The position numbers and the translations under genes are program-made. A stretch of 64,000 nucleotides of DNA from Labyrinthula sp. Ha (lineage: Eukaryota; Sar; Bigyra; Labyrinthulida; Labyrinthulaceae): positions 154,328 through 218,327 of the forward strand of contig JAALGZ010000056.1 of the NCBI GenBank assembly GCA_015227615.1, given 5' to 3'. This document shows, in pieces, positions 8,905-20,500 of this stretch. Position 1 is the stretch's first letter. Each line of letters starts with the position of its first letter. The notes below the pieces were generated by a model that was not told the DNA's origin, searched no databases, and worked only from the letters and a program-made list of their open reading frames with translations.

Positions 8905-10640
8905 AAATATATTTTTTTACAGTCATTTAGTCATAGGAACTTGTTTCTTTTCATATAATAAAAGCGAATTCTCATTTGAGCACATGCATTGATATTTTGC
9001 GGTTGGCTTTATATTATTCTTGATTACTTAATGTTGTGATATCTAAAAATATATTTGTTAGGAAGTTCGCATAGATATAATTTTTGCTTTTTTTTATTTA
9101 AAAGTATTAATTAAATAATATGTATTTGTTTCTATAGTCTTTTGATCTTGTTTTTATTGAGTGTGGTAAATCTGTCTTTGTATACTTTCTCTTGAAGCTG
9201 ATGTTTCTACAAAACACAATAACTAAATAATATAATGAATGTTTTTACCAAAACAAATTGTTCAGTGTACATAAATAAGGAAAGAGTAAACATAAAGTTC
9301 CACTTAAGAATGAAGGAACAAATAACTCTCACTTATTACAAAAAAAACAGCCTCTACTATTTGATATTTTTCATCAAAAAGTATTATCAAAGACAAAGTT
9401 TCTTCATGAGCTCTGAAATATATGTACATCCAGTGTGTGAGACGACTCAATTTCTTATTGCGTAATTCATATTACTCAAAGTTAATAAACTCACCTCAGA
9501 TCAAAAGTTTCAATTAAATAACATTGGCCAAATTCTAAGTACTTAATTTACTTCATTGATGAGAATCTAGATTAAGACCGTCGTTCAAATTCAACATATT
9601 TTCTTCGTAGGGGTGGAATAAGTATTTGACTAACTTTCTTTCATACTCCAATTCAACTCCTTAACTAAAGTTTCTTCTCCTAAGTCATTTCCTAGTTAAT
9701 CCAAAACCCTTTCTCAAAAACAACTGAAAATTCTCCTGTATTTAGAAATGAGATGAATGAGAATTCTTACTTAAAGGCAAAGCATTCTAAGAAAGCATAC
9801 TATGTTTAACCAGAAACCAACATCTGATAAATAATGTCTTAAGAAGTATATTATTTGTATGAACAACCAAGTTATCAGAGTGCAAGTCATAGTAGAAACA
9901 TCCAGTAAGTGCAAAAGACGCTAACACATGACTGAGCCTGCTTCAACCAGGTTTTGTTACTCGGGCTTGTAATTATAGTACATAAAAAAACCTATCACAC
10001 ATCAAGCATAATGTAAATACCATGCATAGAAAACTACTTTGCCTATCTTCAGGTTTTGCTACTAAATCTTTCGAACGTATTATTTTGTGCAATGTGTAAT
10101 AGAAAGAAACCCAGCTTTTCTGCTTTAATATAAAAATGATAATATTATACTCATTCTCAGTAAGATATGGTCTGCAAAAAACTTCATCAAAGATACAATA
10201 AACACTCTATTTCCTTTGCGATCTTCAAAGGGAGCACATGCAGATGAAAGTTTTAATGGAAACAAAGGACATCTCTAAGTGAATAGTGCACCAGAACATC
10301 AATAAAGTAACAAGACTTACATCCCCGTCTTAGCATTCTTTCACTACCTCAGCCTGATCATTCCACTCTACTTCTTCTGTAATTATTTTTACAATAATTC
10401 TCTTGCTCGGTTCGATGACCAGGTAAATTCAAAATACTAGAACAACCACCTTTTTGCTCCCTAAAAAACCATCTCCGACTGGAAATTAAAAGAAGAGTTG
10501 AAATATCAATTCTTTCTTGCTGTATGTTCCATCTTTTGTTGCTAACATCAATTAGGTCTCGAGTATTTTCATTTTGATTGCTTTACATAGAAAAAAGAAT
10601 ATTATCCAATCTTCATAATATTACAAACTATCCTTGCTCA
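8905..10640. other. Gene-free stretch
   Basis: AT-rich. The longest frame (9235-9465, +) has no recognisable features. TAGGGGTGG at 9608-9616 resembles the end of the hAT-type element at 28.7 kb, but no partner end was found. Confidence 0.55.
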
Positions 10641-11789
10641 TCAATAACTAGTTCCAATAGAAAAATTAGAGGCATCAACCATTTCATCCAAGTAAGTGAC
10701 AGGGCCGCTAAGCAGGTTGAGTCTTTTCATGCGTTGCTCTATTCTGTGTCTTGTACGTTCAAAAATTCCTATACTTTTAGCTTCAACACTTTGTCTTATG
10801 AGTCTTCTAATTGGCACATGTTTTTTTCTCCTTGTTGGCATAAGACTTTCTGTGAGTCTTATTTTCCCATTTAACCAATACCCTAGCTTAAAATTTTTTT
10901 CTATACAACTTAAAAACAAGGCAAACGCGTTAAGTGGCAGCGCGACGTTCAGTTTAAGACGCAAAAGAAGGTGGTTTGCTACCCTTTTCTTAATGAACAT
11001 CCCCAATATATGAAAAAATGCAGAGCTGCCATGAGTTTCAGTATGAACAAATTCCAGATATAATCTTAGCAGCGATTTTTCCATAAAAACAGGAAGCAAG
11101 GAAAAAAAGAACCTGTTTGTCTGGAGGCAACTCTTGTCTACAACGCAGCTGAGATTTAGTATTTGCAAATTTTCATAGGCGCTTGGTAGCGAATGCACAC
11201 AGGAAGGTACAAGAAAAAGTCCTATAGAGCTCTCTGTTTTAAGATTTCTTATACTTTTACTGTGTTGAGATGCTAAATATTTTTGAAATTCCTTTGCGAA
11301 AAACAGTTTTCGTTCTTTCCACCATGTGTATTTTCCAGTGATCTCCAACGTAGAAAGCTTATTGAGTTCTCTCAAGTATTTGAATAAAAGGAACGCCTCT
11401 TCTTTAGAAAATAATTGTTGGTCCAGTTTTAATATAGTTAGCTCTTCGAGGTCATGACATCTTCTCGAAGCAATCTCCAGTATATGTAGCAGGTTTCTTG
11501 TTCTTTCGAAGCTTCCATACAGCTTTATTTCTTTTATATTATTAGCAGAAATAATAACATTTTCAATATCAGTAAGATTTGACTTGTTTATGATAAAATT
11601 TACCTTTTGGAAGGCAATCGATACTCCTGCCAGCAGATTTTTTGTTACCCGTTTCCTGGCAAGGTTAATAGACGTTGTTACTCTATTAGAAGAAACCATA
11701 GGTTCCCCGCTAATAATAATTGTTCTATCTTTACAAATTTCATAATGTATCATATTTTTTCTTCCATTCCCCTTAAAATATGAATTCAT
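10641..11789 (-). CDS. LRR-like protein family member A, 382 aa
   Basis: Function unknown. It is a clear paralog of the product at 21086-22312. Shared blocks in the same order are: I(I/T)(S/T)GEP near the N-terminus; a helix-rich block LLHILEIASRRC with LFSKEEA; LSTLEITGKYTW; LQILNLSCV followed by TNRFF; and a C-terminal EQRMKRLN. LxxLxLxx units (LEELTIL, LSTLEIT, LQILNLS) suggest a ribonuclease-inhibitor-like leucine-rich repeat fold without strict periodicity. There is no signal peptide or membrane segment. The ATG at 11789 is the first in frame. A TGCCCAAAAT motif (sense strand) lies 49 bases upstream. Confidence 0.7.
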   Translation of the reverse strand: MNSYFKGNGRKNMIHYEICKDRTIIISGEPMVSSNRVTTSINLARKRVTKNLLAGVSIAFQKVNFIINKSNLTDIENVIISANNIKEIKLYGSFERTRNLLHILEIASRRCHDLEELTILKLDQQLFSKEEAFLLFKYLRELNKLSTLEITGKYTWWKERKLFFAKEFQKYLASQHSKSIRNLKTESSIGLFLVPSCVHSLPSAYENLQILNLSCVVDKSCLQTNRFFFSLLPVFMEKSLLRLYLEFVHTETHGSSAFFHILGMFIKKRVANHLLLRLKLNVALPLNAFALFLSCIEKNFKLGYWLNGKIRLTESLMPTRRKKHVPIRRLIRQSVEAKSIGIFERTRHRIEQRMKRLNLLSGPVTYLDEMVDASNFSIGTSY

Positions 11790-11837
11790 TCTTTTCTTCT
11801 CTGCAATAAATCTCTTATTAAACGGCTTGTAAGATCC

Positions 11838-11848
11838 ATTTTGGGCAT
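11838..11848 (-). promoter_or_regulatory. TGCCCAAAAT-type upstream element
   Basis: ATTTTGGGCAT on the + strand, 49-59 nt upstream of the LRR-like A start codon. It is the same motif and orientation as upstream of the WW-domain gene. Confidence 0.4.
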
Positions 11849-13149
11849 ACTTTGTCCAAGATGGACAGATTGGTGGTAATCACAATAAAAAAGAAAATTT
11901 TGGTTTCTAAGACAAGAGATACAATTCTCTAGATTCACTTCGAGCAACTTGGGTCAAACCTATCTTCTTGCCACAAAATATGTGAGCTCTTATATACTCT
12001 CAGTATCAAGGTTATTGGTTTCATGAAAATAATTTTGAACACAATTTTGGAAAACATTGGTGACGTAAATGTGTCACTGCTGCAGGAACTGAACAAGAAT
12101 TAATACCAGATACTTCAAAACATGGAAAAATCAGTTTCAGAACATAAAAGTAACTATTATTAAACTTTTTAATTATTCTGAAGACGTAGGAATATTCCTG
12201 CACTAAGAACATGACTTACGGCTCTCAAAATTGTAGGTTCTCGGGGAAAGAATCCATATTGTTATGGCAGATTTTACAGAAAAATCTCAATTGTTTTAGT
12301 GATTTCTTACTAGTCATGTTTCATTAAGAAAATAATATGATATATATTATTCTTAACATCTCTTGCTAGAGCTGTTAGAAACATTGAGAAAAGAAGTTTT
12401 GTTTTCATTGATCAGTATATCAATGTGTAAGTCAAGAGGAATGTTTCAAGCCAAATAAACAAGTATCATTTTTCTAACCTATTTATTGTTACCGCAAACA
12501 TAACTGGATAATTCTTAATTTAAAATGGAAGTGATGTTGTGAAACTTAAGCTCAATATCGGAAGGCGAGGTAGAACGAAATATACAACTTACAATTGAAA
12601 AGGGAAGAGATCTTCACGTTTTAGATAGGCCCATTAATTTTGGTCCATTTACCTGATATAATATATTAAGTAATCTTGATCAATATATTAGCACAATATT
12701 GGGAAGCCCAGACTTTATACACCAGTCTATATAGAAGAACTTCTAGTCAACCACAAAAATAATATTTATGCGAAAGGGTAAACTGGAATTGAGTCTTTTC
12801 AGAAGAACACTTGAATGGTGAAACAGGAAAATGGGAAATTATGTAAAGAATAGAAAAACGTTCACCCAAAGCCCAGTCCCATGAAGGTGGAATAGGATTG
12901 ATTACTTAAGTCCTTAGAAAACTAGTTGCTCTTGCTGGCCCTCACCTAGCACAGAGAGGAAATTCGTAGCGCAAATTCGATCATATAGACCAAAACGGAG
13001 GAAATTGAAGTTGTCTGAATTCACCACAAAGTAACATATTAACCTATCAAATTGTCTGAGTATTAGTTCATTCGAAGCTATGAATATTCAGATCGGCATT
13101 GTTGCATTAAGAATACAGAATTGTTATTCGCAAAATGATCAACGAGCCG
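11849..13149. other. Stretch without intact genes
   Basis: Many stop codons in all frames. It may include the 5' part of the decayed retroelement that becomes recognisable at 13150, but no endonuclease motif was recognised. Confidence 0.45.
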
Positions 13150-13890
13150 TCTTTACTCATTGACATGTACAAAAAAGAGAAGAAACTGTAAACTAATGTC
13201 ATTAAAGAAGATAATGGAAACGTAATGAACACAAGCTACACAGAGAAGCTGTTAAGAGAGCTTATGCAAGAGAAGCAACTACCTCCAATCCAAAGACACG
13301 ACCAGGTTTAACTAAGAGAGAATATGAATAAATTGCGATTCCGGAATCAATTTTATCAAATATGTTAGATCTAAATCTTCCTTCGACCGATGAAAAATAT
13401 GAAGCTATTAGTCACCTAAATAAAAAACGCACAGGAAAAGAAAAAACTACCCTAAACTTATTTAGAAACATTATAGAAAATACAAAAAACAGTACTTAGT
13501 ATGATACAATACGTCTATATGTTGTTTTTCTTAGACAGTAAGGACCTCCAGCTTATTTGCAGCAAAAATTTATCAATATCTATAAGAAAAAAAAAAGGAA
13601 AACATAATTCATATTCTATGAACCAATTGGGACAATCTATGCAAGACTTTAGTACTTTAAGAAAACCTCCACATTCGCATTTCTAATGCTCATCAACAAC
13701 TACCATAATGCCAGAAAATCTTTTCAACCAGTTTTTGTTAAATTTACAAAGTATAGCCATACACCATAGAGATAAGTATTGTTACATAGTGAGGGGATGC
13801 TAAAGTCATTGGTTATGAACTTCAGTGATACTTTCAGTCAATTGGCTAAAGGCTTAGCCAAATATGCTTCAGGGATCAAAACACTCCACA
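13150..13890 (+). pseudogene. Decayed LINE reverse transcriptase
   Basis: Translated across stops and frameshifts, this follows the intact LINE of this window in order. KLLRELMQEKQLPP aligns with ILKEYLEKQQNLPL. STDEKYEAISHLNKKRTGKE aligns with KTDEVKECIKTLKNNKAPGP. IYKKKKRKT then FYEPI aligns with LYKQKGSKN then NYRPI at identical spacing. LINNY and FQPVF align with IINNR and YQAGF. VMNFSDTFSQL aligns with catalytic motif A, FIDFAKAFDSI, with Asp replaced by Asn. At least six stops interrupt it. It is more diverged than the copy at 47.5-50 kb and may be an older or different family. Confidence 0.55.
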
Positions 13891-13967
13891 GAAGTTGAAA
13901 AAATTTATCAGAATATTTCAGAAGGGAGAATAAATCAGAGCAGAAGCATGAAACTTCTAAGATTCTC

Positions 13968-14162
13968 TTAGCTAATAAATTCGAGATTTAAATGGAGCTC
14001 CTTAGCAAATATAACCTTTGTATTGGTCCTGGACCTGTCCATCAATTCAAGCAACCACATCACTATATCCAACAATTTGTTACCCGGGGTTCCTTTCAAC
14101 AATTTAACCTCTTCAGTTAACAAAATCACCATCTGTGAACCAGAAGAACATTTAAGCAGCAC
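13968..14162 (-). pseudogene. Possible inverted reverse-transcriptase fragment
   Basis: A 64-residue open frame with KGTPGNKLLDIVMWLLELMD resembles RT motif B (the KGVxQGxxLSPxxFxxxLD type), on the opposite strand to the preceding fragment. It could be an inversion within the dead LINE or a separate insertion. The similarity is weak. Confidence 0.2.
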
Positions 14163-16996
14163 TATAAATCAACCAACACCTATTGAAAAATTATGAAGGC
14201 TTAGAAGGTGAAAATTAGGGTTAAAGTTAGAATAGGACCCATAAGAGCCTACGCATACTTTTGATGGAGTTGGAAACTGCCAAAGAACAAACTGGTTTGC
14301 TAGTTGTAGGAATTATAGAAGGTATTTTTGGTGCACTGAAAATATTTTGTAGTCTCCAGACTAAAACCAATAACCCATTAAACCCAATCCTAGAAAGTTA
14401 ATTAAACCACTTCAGGAGCTCTAATATCATTAATATAACGACATCCAAATGTAAAATAGATGAAGCGTATGCTAAGCCGCTGGATCGCCTCCCTCTTAAA
14501 AAGACTTCCCTAAAACATATTCGGAATTTTAAGGAAATGATACGAGAATAATTTAATACAATGATACATTGACCAAAGGAATAACCCATATGCTTCTAAT
14601 AATTCCTGCAATAATTACAAAGACACTAAGTGGACCCAAAAGCAGGAGAAGGGTGAACATAACCTAGTTAGAATATCTTCGGTAACTCAGATTTATCAGC
14701 AAACATTTCTTAAAACTTGAAGAGAAGTTTAGCAATAGTCAAATTAAATTAGTTCAGAAAGCTGCACAACCACGACAACAATAACAGCCCCTCATAGTAA
14801 ACATAAAAGGAAGAATAAGTCGTATCCTCGCTCTAATAGAAGGTTTCAAAAATTCAAATAACCTCCCATTTTTCAAACACCCCGCGAGCGAATATTAAGA
14901 TGCCACATGGAATAGAACAAATAAAGCATATTAATTAGATTAGCAACTACAAAAACTTTGCATACATATCTCAGTTCCTAAAAATCAGTCGCAAATACTG
15001 TGAACTGCCGATTTAGGTCCTACCAACCACCCAGAGCTTCTTAATTTAGGAATAAAGCCTATTTTAGCATCTCCTTATGTTTATCTTTCAAGTCTCAAAT
15101 GATTATTTTCTCTAGTAGTTCAACCTAGACATACATGCAACTTTCCAATATCTCATGTTATTCATTTTTTGTTACATTAATCATAATTGTGAATTGAGTA
15201 GCATATTTAGCAAAACCATCAGGTGATCTTTGACATTGAAAATAGCATCAACATAACATTCTGTTGGAAGTTATGAATTTGCTACGAAACATCTATTGTG
15301 ATCTAGAGTTCTAGAACCACTTCCAACAGACTATTTCATGTCAGAAACACCAGTTGAGTTCCAAGGAAGGTGTGCATCACCCTAGTAGAGCATCCTGTTA
15401 ATGTATAGTAAATGGTACATAGAAGAAGTATAGTAGATTAAGCAATTGCGTCTCCGCAGTTGTATTGGGTGATTATGGTAAGCATTAATTACCATATGCA
15501 AGAGCAACAAAGATTCCATTAATCCAAACCACATCAAAGAGCAAGTGTTGAATATTGTACAGTAAAATAGGAAGCAACTGGAGATATAGTAAACTGAAAG
15601 ATTAAGCAACCTGTATTCATATTAATATTAAAATCTAAATAATAAAGGAGATTCGAAGCACAAGTATTTGTATAGCTCAAGTATACATTAGTCGCGTAAA
15701 GACATATATCAAAACTGCACTGCATAGTTAGAGACCCCCAAAAACAAAATGAACTATTCTTCATAGAAGCCAAGTGCTTCGTTTGATTTTGATTTTAGCA
15801 ATTCTGTCTTTGCATGTTACTTCATAGTTTCTAGGGGCTAGGCAACAACTGATAAAGAGCAAAGATTATTCCAGGAATCCAAGGCGGGTATCATTAAGTG
15901 GTTAACCAATTAATTACAAATTGATGAGCACTGGAACAGAAAAATAGGATGGATAGAAATGTTACAAGCTGAAATAGATCCGAAGAGTTTTATGCGACTT
16001 AAGAAGCTTATTAAACATAATGAAGTTCTCTGATCGAGCAAATGGTACTAAGTTTAGACAAGAAGCGAGATTAAAGGTTTGTTTCCTTTTGTTAACTAAG
16101 GCTTCTTATAGAGTTACTTGAATATTTACGAAGATGATGTAGGTATTAACCATTTGAATGAGTTGATAGAATTAGTTTTATTAGCTGTAGTGCTACACAT
16201 AAAATTGAACCTTTAGATTGAGGTAAGTTTCTTTGTATTTGATCTGAAGGCCAAAGCGACTATAATGCGTGCATAGGCTCTTTGATGTATTGATAACACC
16301 GAGTTTAACCTTCAGATGGGATTTGCAGCGTTTATTTAGCTGGTGATCACTAGTTTCTTGGTCTCTTGACTTCATGGGAAGCACACTACTTTCTTGCGAA
16401 CGTTTTCTGCTGCTACTTTGTTAAAACTTAATTGGCCACAATCAAAACTATAATAAATATTTCCTTAGAAGCCTATTGGTGCCCTGTCTATAAAACTACG
16501 TTATTATCATAGAAATAAAAGTCTCATAACCATGAAACTGGTTCTACAGACTAAGTCCGATCTAGCCTTCTTTCCGGGTAAGCTAAGGTCCAATCTTCAG
16601 TAAATGCATCCGTGGTTGTGTTTCCAATGGAGTTCACTCGGGTAGAGCGTTCGTATTGTGTTTTAGATCTATTTCCCTTGCTGTACTTGATATGTACTAC
16701 CTCACAACGGAGAAACGGATTCAAACAATATGATTACAGGGAGATTATAATTCGTTTGAAAATATGAAAACCCTGGATTACCAATCCAGTTCAACAAACT
16801 AAAAGGACAAAAAAGAAACTCACGAAACATCAGATTATATCAAAGTGTTGAAGAACTCTTTTATAGAGCATAGTGAGTACTACCTAGGCTGATTATGCTT
16901 CGTTAGGTCATAATCGACTGTCTTCAGAAGGTATTTTAGACCCAGAAACCAACGGCAAACCTATTTAAGATTAGGACTGCTGCATGAGGAAAATTT
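14163..16996. other. Stretch without intact genes
   Basis: No recognisable gene; frames are short. Around 14.4-14.55 kb a + strand frame (FRSSNIIN..AYAKPLDRLPLKK) may be further retroelement debris. A tRNA-like remnant lies near 16.6-16.7 kb. Confidence 0.45.
16629..16727 (+). other. tRNA-like remnant (possible SINE head)
   Basis: AGTTCACTCGGGTAGAGCG at 16631-16649 resembles a tRNA D-arm/A box. GGATTCAAACAA, starting at 16718, resembles a B box. The spacing (about 75 nt between boxes) is longer than in a normal tRNA, and no cloverleaf is apparent. Confidence 0.25.
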
Positions 16997-17178
16997 CTCA
17001 TTGAGGAAATAAGAACCCTCAAGCTTAAACTCACTCAAAGCCAAATTTTTACGTTCTGAGGGTCCTCAAACTCTATCGGGCATGGACTGAGGATTGTTGA
17101 GGAACTCTTTGAGCAATCTCAATTCCTTAGTAATTCTCAGTCGATTCCTCGTTAATCCTCAGTCAGTTCCTCAATGAG
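16997..17178. repeat. Nested inverted repeats (foldback segment)
   Basis: The perfect 12-bp pair CTCATTGAGGAA (16997-17008) and TTCCTCAATGAG (17167-17178) encloses a second perfect 11-bp pair, GACTGAGGATT (17085-17095) and AATCCTCAGTC (17154-17164). Several more GAGGAA/TTCCTC units lie between. The segment could fold into a long imperfect hairpin. It may be a small foldback element; no clear target duplication is seen. Confidence 0.45.
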
Positions 17179-17223
17179 GTCTCATTTAGCACCTCTGTAT
17201 AGGACAAAGGCCCCCAACTCAAG

Positions 17224-17904
17224 TAAGAGTAATAAAAGGTATGTTTACATCTGTATATGGGAAAGTTCAAGTTATAGAAGCAAAATATGATGCTTCAATC
17301 AAAGAAAGATCAATTAGATATCAAAGTTGGCGCTGAAGACCACGCCTCCCGTATCTACTTTAAATGTGGTGAACAGATGATTACGCAAGACATTTTTCCA
17401 GCACCTATGCATATTGTAAATTACAGCTCGGTTGAAGACTTGGAAGAGATATGAACAGTAGATAAATTTGGAAAATTCAAGGTCAAGACAAATAAAGAGC
17501 CAATCCTACCAGTAGTTACTTTCAAACTACATTTTGATATTAAGAGGTTCGCATCTACACGTGGTACCTTAAGAATACATCACTTCATTTCAGACAAAGA
17601 AACTTCTGGAGATTCTTTAGTTAGAATAGTAAAGTAACATCTCAAAATTTCAGCCTTTGTATCTTGATTCAACTTCTTATATAGATTTAAATCAAAAGGT
17701 GTACAAAGAAGTTCTTACAAAGTTTGATCGCTATACAAATATGGTCCTCATTGACAAGCTGGAACATTACCTTTTGCATCTTCTGCGGCACTTATACAAG
17801 CAGATTTTATATACCTTTCGAATCTATAATGTTCAAGCTCATAACACCCAAATGGGTTCAGGAGGATTTGAAATTTTCATTCTTGAAAGAAAACAACTTT
17901 AACA
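17224..17904 (+). pseudogene. Unassigned decayed coding region
   Basis: Not recognised. Three successive frames look protein-coding. VIKGMFTSVYGKVQVIEAKY runs from about 17230. A second frame from 17289 (DHASRIYFKCGEQM through FKLHFDIKRFAST to SGDSLVRI) contains one TGA at about 17455. The third runs 17654-17902 (YLDSTSYIDLNQKVYKEVL to GSGGFEIFIL). A GT..AG segment of 25 nt (17629-17653) would join the last two in phase. It could be a pseudogene, or an intron-containing gene with a misread stop. No homology is claimed. Confidence 0.28.
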
Positions 17905-18653
17905 GTCTGGACCAATTTTGAACATTGTTCCCAGTGACCTACGAGAAATTACTTTTCATGTCGATCATAATAATTCTTCCTCTATTGGAAGTAGTTTACA
18001 TCAGCGAAAAGACTTCTTGTAATATTGTTCTTGATTTAAAATTCATTTTGAAAAAGATAAAGTCAATTATTGCAATTTTGGTTCTTAACGATGTAGAAGA
18101 TTGCTAAAACAGTCTTCTAGAGTCTTGTTCTTCATCATCAAGCATAAAACAAGTAGAAAACTTAAGTTTCCTTCCTATTGGTCCAGTTTCAATATTATGA
18201 AACTTACACAATGTTGCAGGGGAGTTTCTGTAGAAGGTTCTCACAGAGATTGGCAAAGAGAATATTTATAGAGTTCTTCTGCAGAGTTGACTTCGTTTTA
18301 ATTCCTCTGATTCTTAAACTTAGAATACGCAGTAACTCTTGCGACCTAAGTTTCCTTGAGTTTCTAACTTTTTCAGTTCTATTATATCTCCAGTAAAAGT
18401 TTTGGAAAATATACAGCTTAGGATTCGAACTTCGATTCATTACATCTAGCTCACTCGAATGGAAGCAAACTGGTGACTAAATAGGAGATATATTTTGAGC
18501 TTTTCCATCTTTTAAATGCGTAGTCCCCTCAATGAAAACCTAAGAGCATATTATCAATTTTGATCTGACTAAATTGAATAGATGTCATTTCGTTATTCAA
18601 CAAAATATACTTCTATGAAACATTGTGTTGAAAGATCTCTTGTACATTTGAGC

Positions 18654-18914
18654 CTAAAGAACAAAATGAGGACTCTTAGCAAACTGTTGATTTCTTGAAC
18701 TTATCTCATCAAGATACTCTGACACATTCTTGTACATGAAGGGTAAGAAACAATCCACTGCATGAGTAGAAGTTTTTTCCTCTGGTAAGCTGACGCACTG
18801 GTTGTAACAAGCTACGGAAACCGACTCACAAATAATGAGTCGTGTCCTGGACGAGACCAACTTCCACACTCCATATATCCGCTCACTGTCATACATGTAT
18901 GAAGCAAAGCCCAT
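18654..18914 (-). CDS. Possible small Tim-like mitochondrial chaperone, 86 aa
   Basis: A short frame with a good ATG and coding-like composition. CYNQCVSLPEEKTSTHAVDC has the spacing of the first CX3C and the next Cys of the Tim8/Tim13 family, inner-membrane-space chaperones of about 80-100 aa. A helical SEYLDEI follows. The last Cys of the twin CX3C motif is missing: CFLPF stands where CxxxC is expected. So either it is a diverged member, or the likeness is chance. It is isolated between a decayed region and the acyl-CoA dehydrogenase. Confidence 0.35.
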   Translation of the reverse strand: MGFASYMYDSERIYGVWKLVSSRTRLIICESVSVACYNQCVSLPEEKTSTHAVDCFLPFMYKNVSEYLDEISSRNQQFAKSPHFVL

Positions 18915-19225
18915 AGAACATATTCTCTAAAAATTTTACAAAGTATTCCTTTTCTTTTATGCCATTCACTAGTTTTCTTTCTTTTTCAAAGGTTTTTCTC
19001 GAAGCAATCCTATTTTAACGGTCAAGTACTGCTAAAACAGTGTATATATTTTTCCGAATATATTCTAATGCTTTAAACAAAACTAAGAAAACGAGTAAGA
19101 GCAAGTATGAACATATTCATAGGTTTGAAGAAACGGAGAATATAAACAATGACAAAGATGCAGACAACAATTTTGTTCCGACTTATAAAGTATTTTCTGA
19201 TGTTTTCAACTAAAACCATTAAACA

Positions 19226-20500
19226 TTAAAGTTTGCCTTGAAGTGCTAGCCTTACAGCAGCATCTTCCAAGACTGCTGTTGATCCACCTGGAATAGCGAC
19301 AGAAAGAACATGCCTGTATAAAGATTCAATTCTATTTCCTTTCACATAACTGTTTCCTCCATGAATATGCGCAGCCTCTCTAGCGCAGAATTCAAAAGTA
19401 TTTGTAGCTTGAACTTTCACCAGAGCTGCTTCTGCACCCAGCCTTAAGATACTATTGAACCAATCAACTTCTTCTCTCTCCATCACAGTTACTCTCTCAA
19501 CCACGCTCTCAATATACGCATGTGTAGCAAGAACCTTTCGTGCCATCTGTGAAATTTTAGCTCTTACCACAGGTTGATCCTCCAACTTCTTGTTGAACGC
19601 TCTCCTTCGTCTAATATATTCAATACTTTCTCTCAAACATTCTCTTGCAAATCTATTAGCTTGAATTGCAAGTCCTAATCTTTCAGTAACAAAATTTCTA
19701 AGAAGCAAAGTAACATCCCCGACTAAATTTTCAACAGGAACTTCGACTTCATCAAACTCTACAAAAGCTGTTCCACTTCCTTTAACTCCCATACAGTCCA
19801 TTTCTCTGACACTAACACCTTTACGACTCTTCTCAACCAAAATGAGCTCAATCCCAAACATACCTTCATCTCCCGTTCTAGCAGCTACAGTAAAGTAATC
19901 TGCAAACATTCCGCAAGTAATCCACTTTTTTAACCCATTCACAACATATACTTCTGTTCCATCAGGTTTCTTTGTTAGTCTTGCGGTGGTGCTCAAATTT
20001 GCAACATCAGAGCCTGCAGTTGCTTCTGAGACAGCTAGCGCCATGTTTTTGTTACCGGAGACTACCGCTTCTAAAACTGGTCGGAAATGTTCAACTTCAT
20101 CACAATGAACCAAAGGTGGTGTCCCAATTCCCAGTCCACCTACTAATCCCCAAACAACGCCACCACTGGCACATCTACTTAATTCATCATAAGCAATGAA
20201 CAAGAACAGCCCATCGAACCCTTCAGGTCTTGGTCCACATACTTCTTCTGGCCATCCGATGACAGTCTGAAGCAACCCAGCTTTAGAAGCAGCAAGAAAC
20301 GCGGATCGTGGGATTTTGGCTGCTTTTTCCCACTCGTCTACATGAGGCATGATTTCGCTGTCGACGAACTCACGCATTTTGTTTCTGAAGGCGACATGGT
20401 GCTCTGTGTAAATATGTGATTTATTCCTGCTATCGTACCAAGAAGGCTCTGCGAAAGGTATCTTTGACCCAAACTGTGTTTTTATTTCAATACCTGGCAT
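19226..20500 (-). CDS. Acyl-CoA dehydrogenase family protein
   Basis: An FAD flavoenzyme that oxidises acyl-CoA at the alpha-beta bond, normally in mitochondria or peroxisomes. At 424 aa it has the family length. Family signatures are ALAVSEATAGSDVANL (about 154-169), NGLKKWITCG (about 188-197) and the C-terminal HIHGGNSYVKGNRIESLYR. The usual C-terminal EGT/S base site reads AIPGGST, so the Glu is absent there. TERLGLA (Glu273) falls where isovaleryl- and long-chain dehydrogenases carry their base, so that is the likely catalytic residue (inference). AIPGGS endings are typical of a fungal-type subgroup. No clear targeting peptide is seen. The substrate cannot be told. Confidence 0.88.
   Translation of the reverse strand: MPGIEIKTQFGSKIPFAEPSWYDSRNKSHIYTEHHVAFRNKMREFVDSEIMPHVDEWEKAAKIPRSAFLAASKAGLLQTVIGWPEEVCGPRPEGFDGLFLFIAYDELSRCASGGVVWGLVGGLGIGTPPLVHCDEVEHFRPVLEAVVSGNKNMALAVSEATAGSDVANLSTTARLTKKPDGTEVYVVNGLKKWITCGMFADYFTVAARTGDEGMFGIELILVEKSRKGVSVREMDCMGVKGSGTAFVEFDEVEVPVENLVGDVTLLLRNFVTERLGLAIQANRFARECLRESIEYIRRRRAFNKKLEDQPVVRAKISQMARKVLATHAYIESVVERVTVMEREEVDWFNSILRLGAEAALVKVQATNTFEFCAREAAHIHGGNSYVKGNRIESLYRHVLSVAIPGGSTAVLEDAAVRLALQGKL

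Noticed and set aside
9235-9465. 76-residue plus-strand frame
   Set aside because: Lysine/tyrosine/isoleucine-rich as expected of AT-rich noncoding DNA; no conserved motif.
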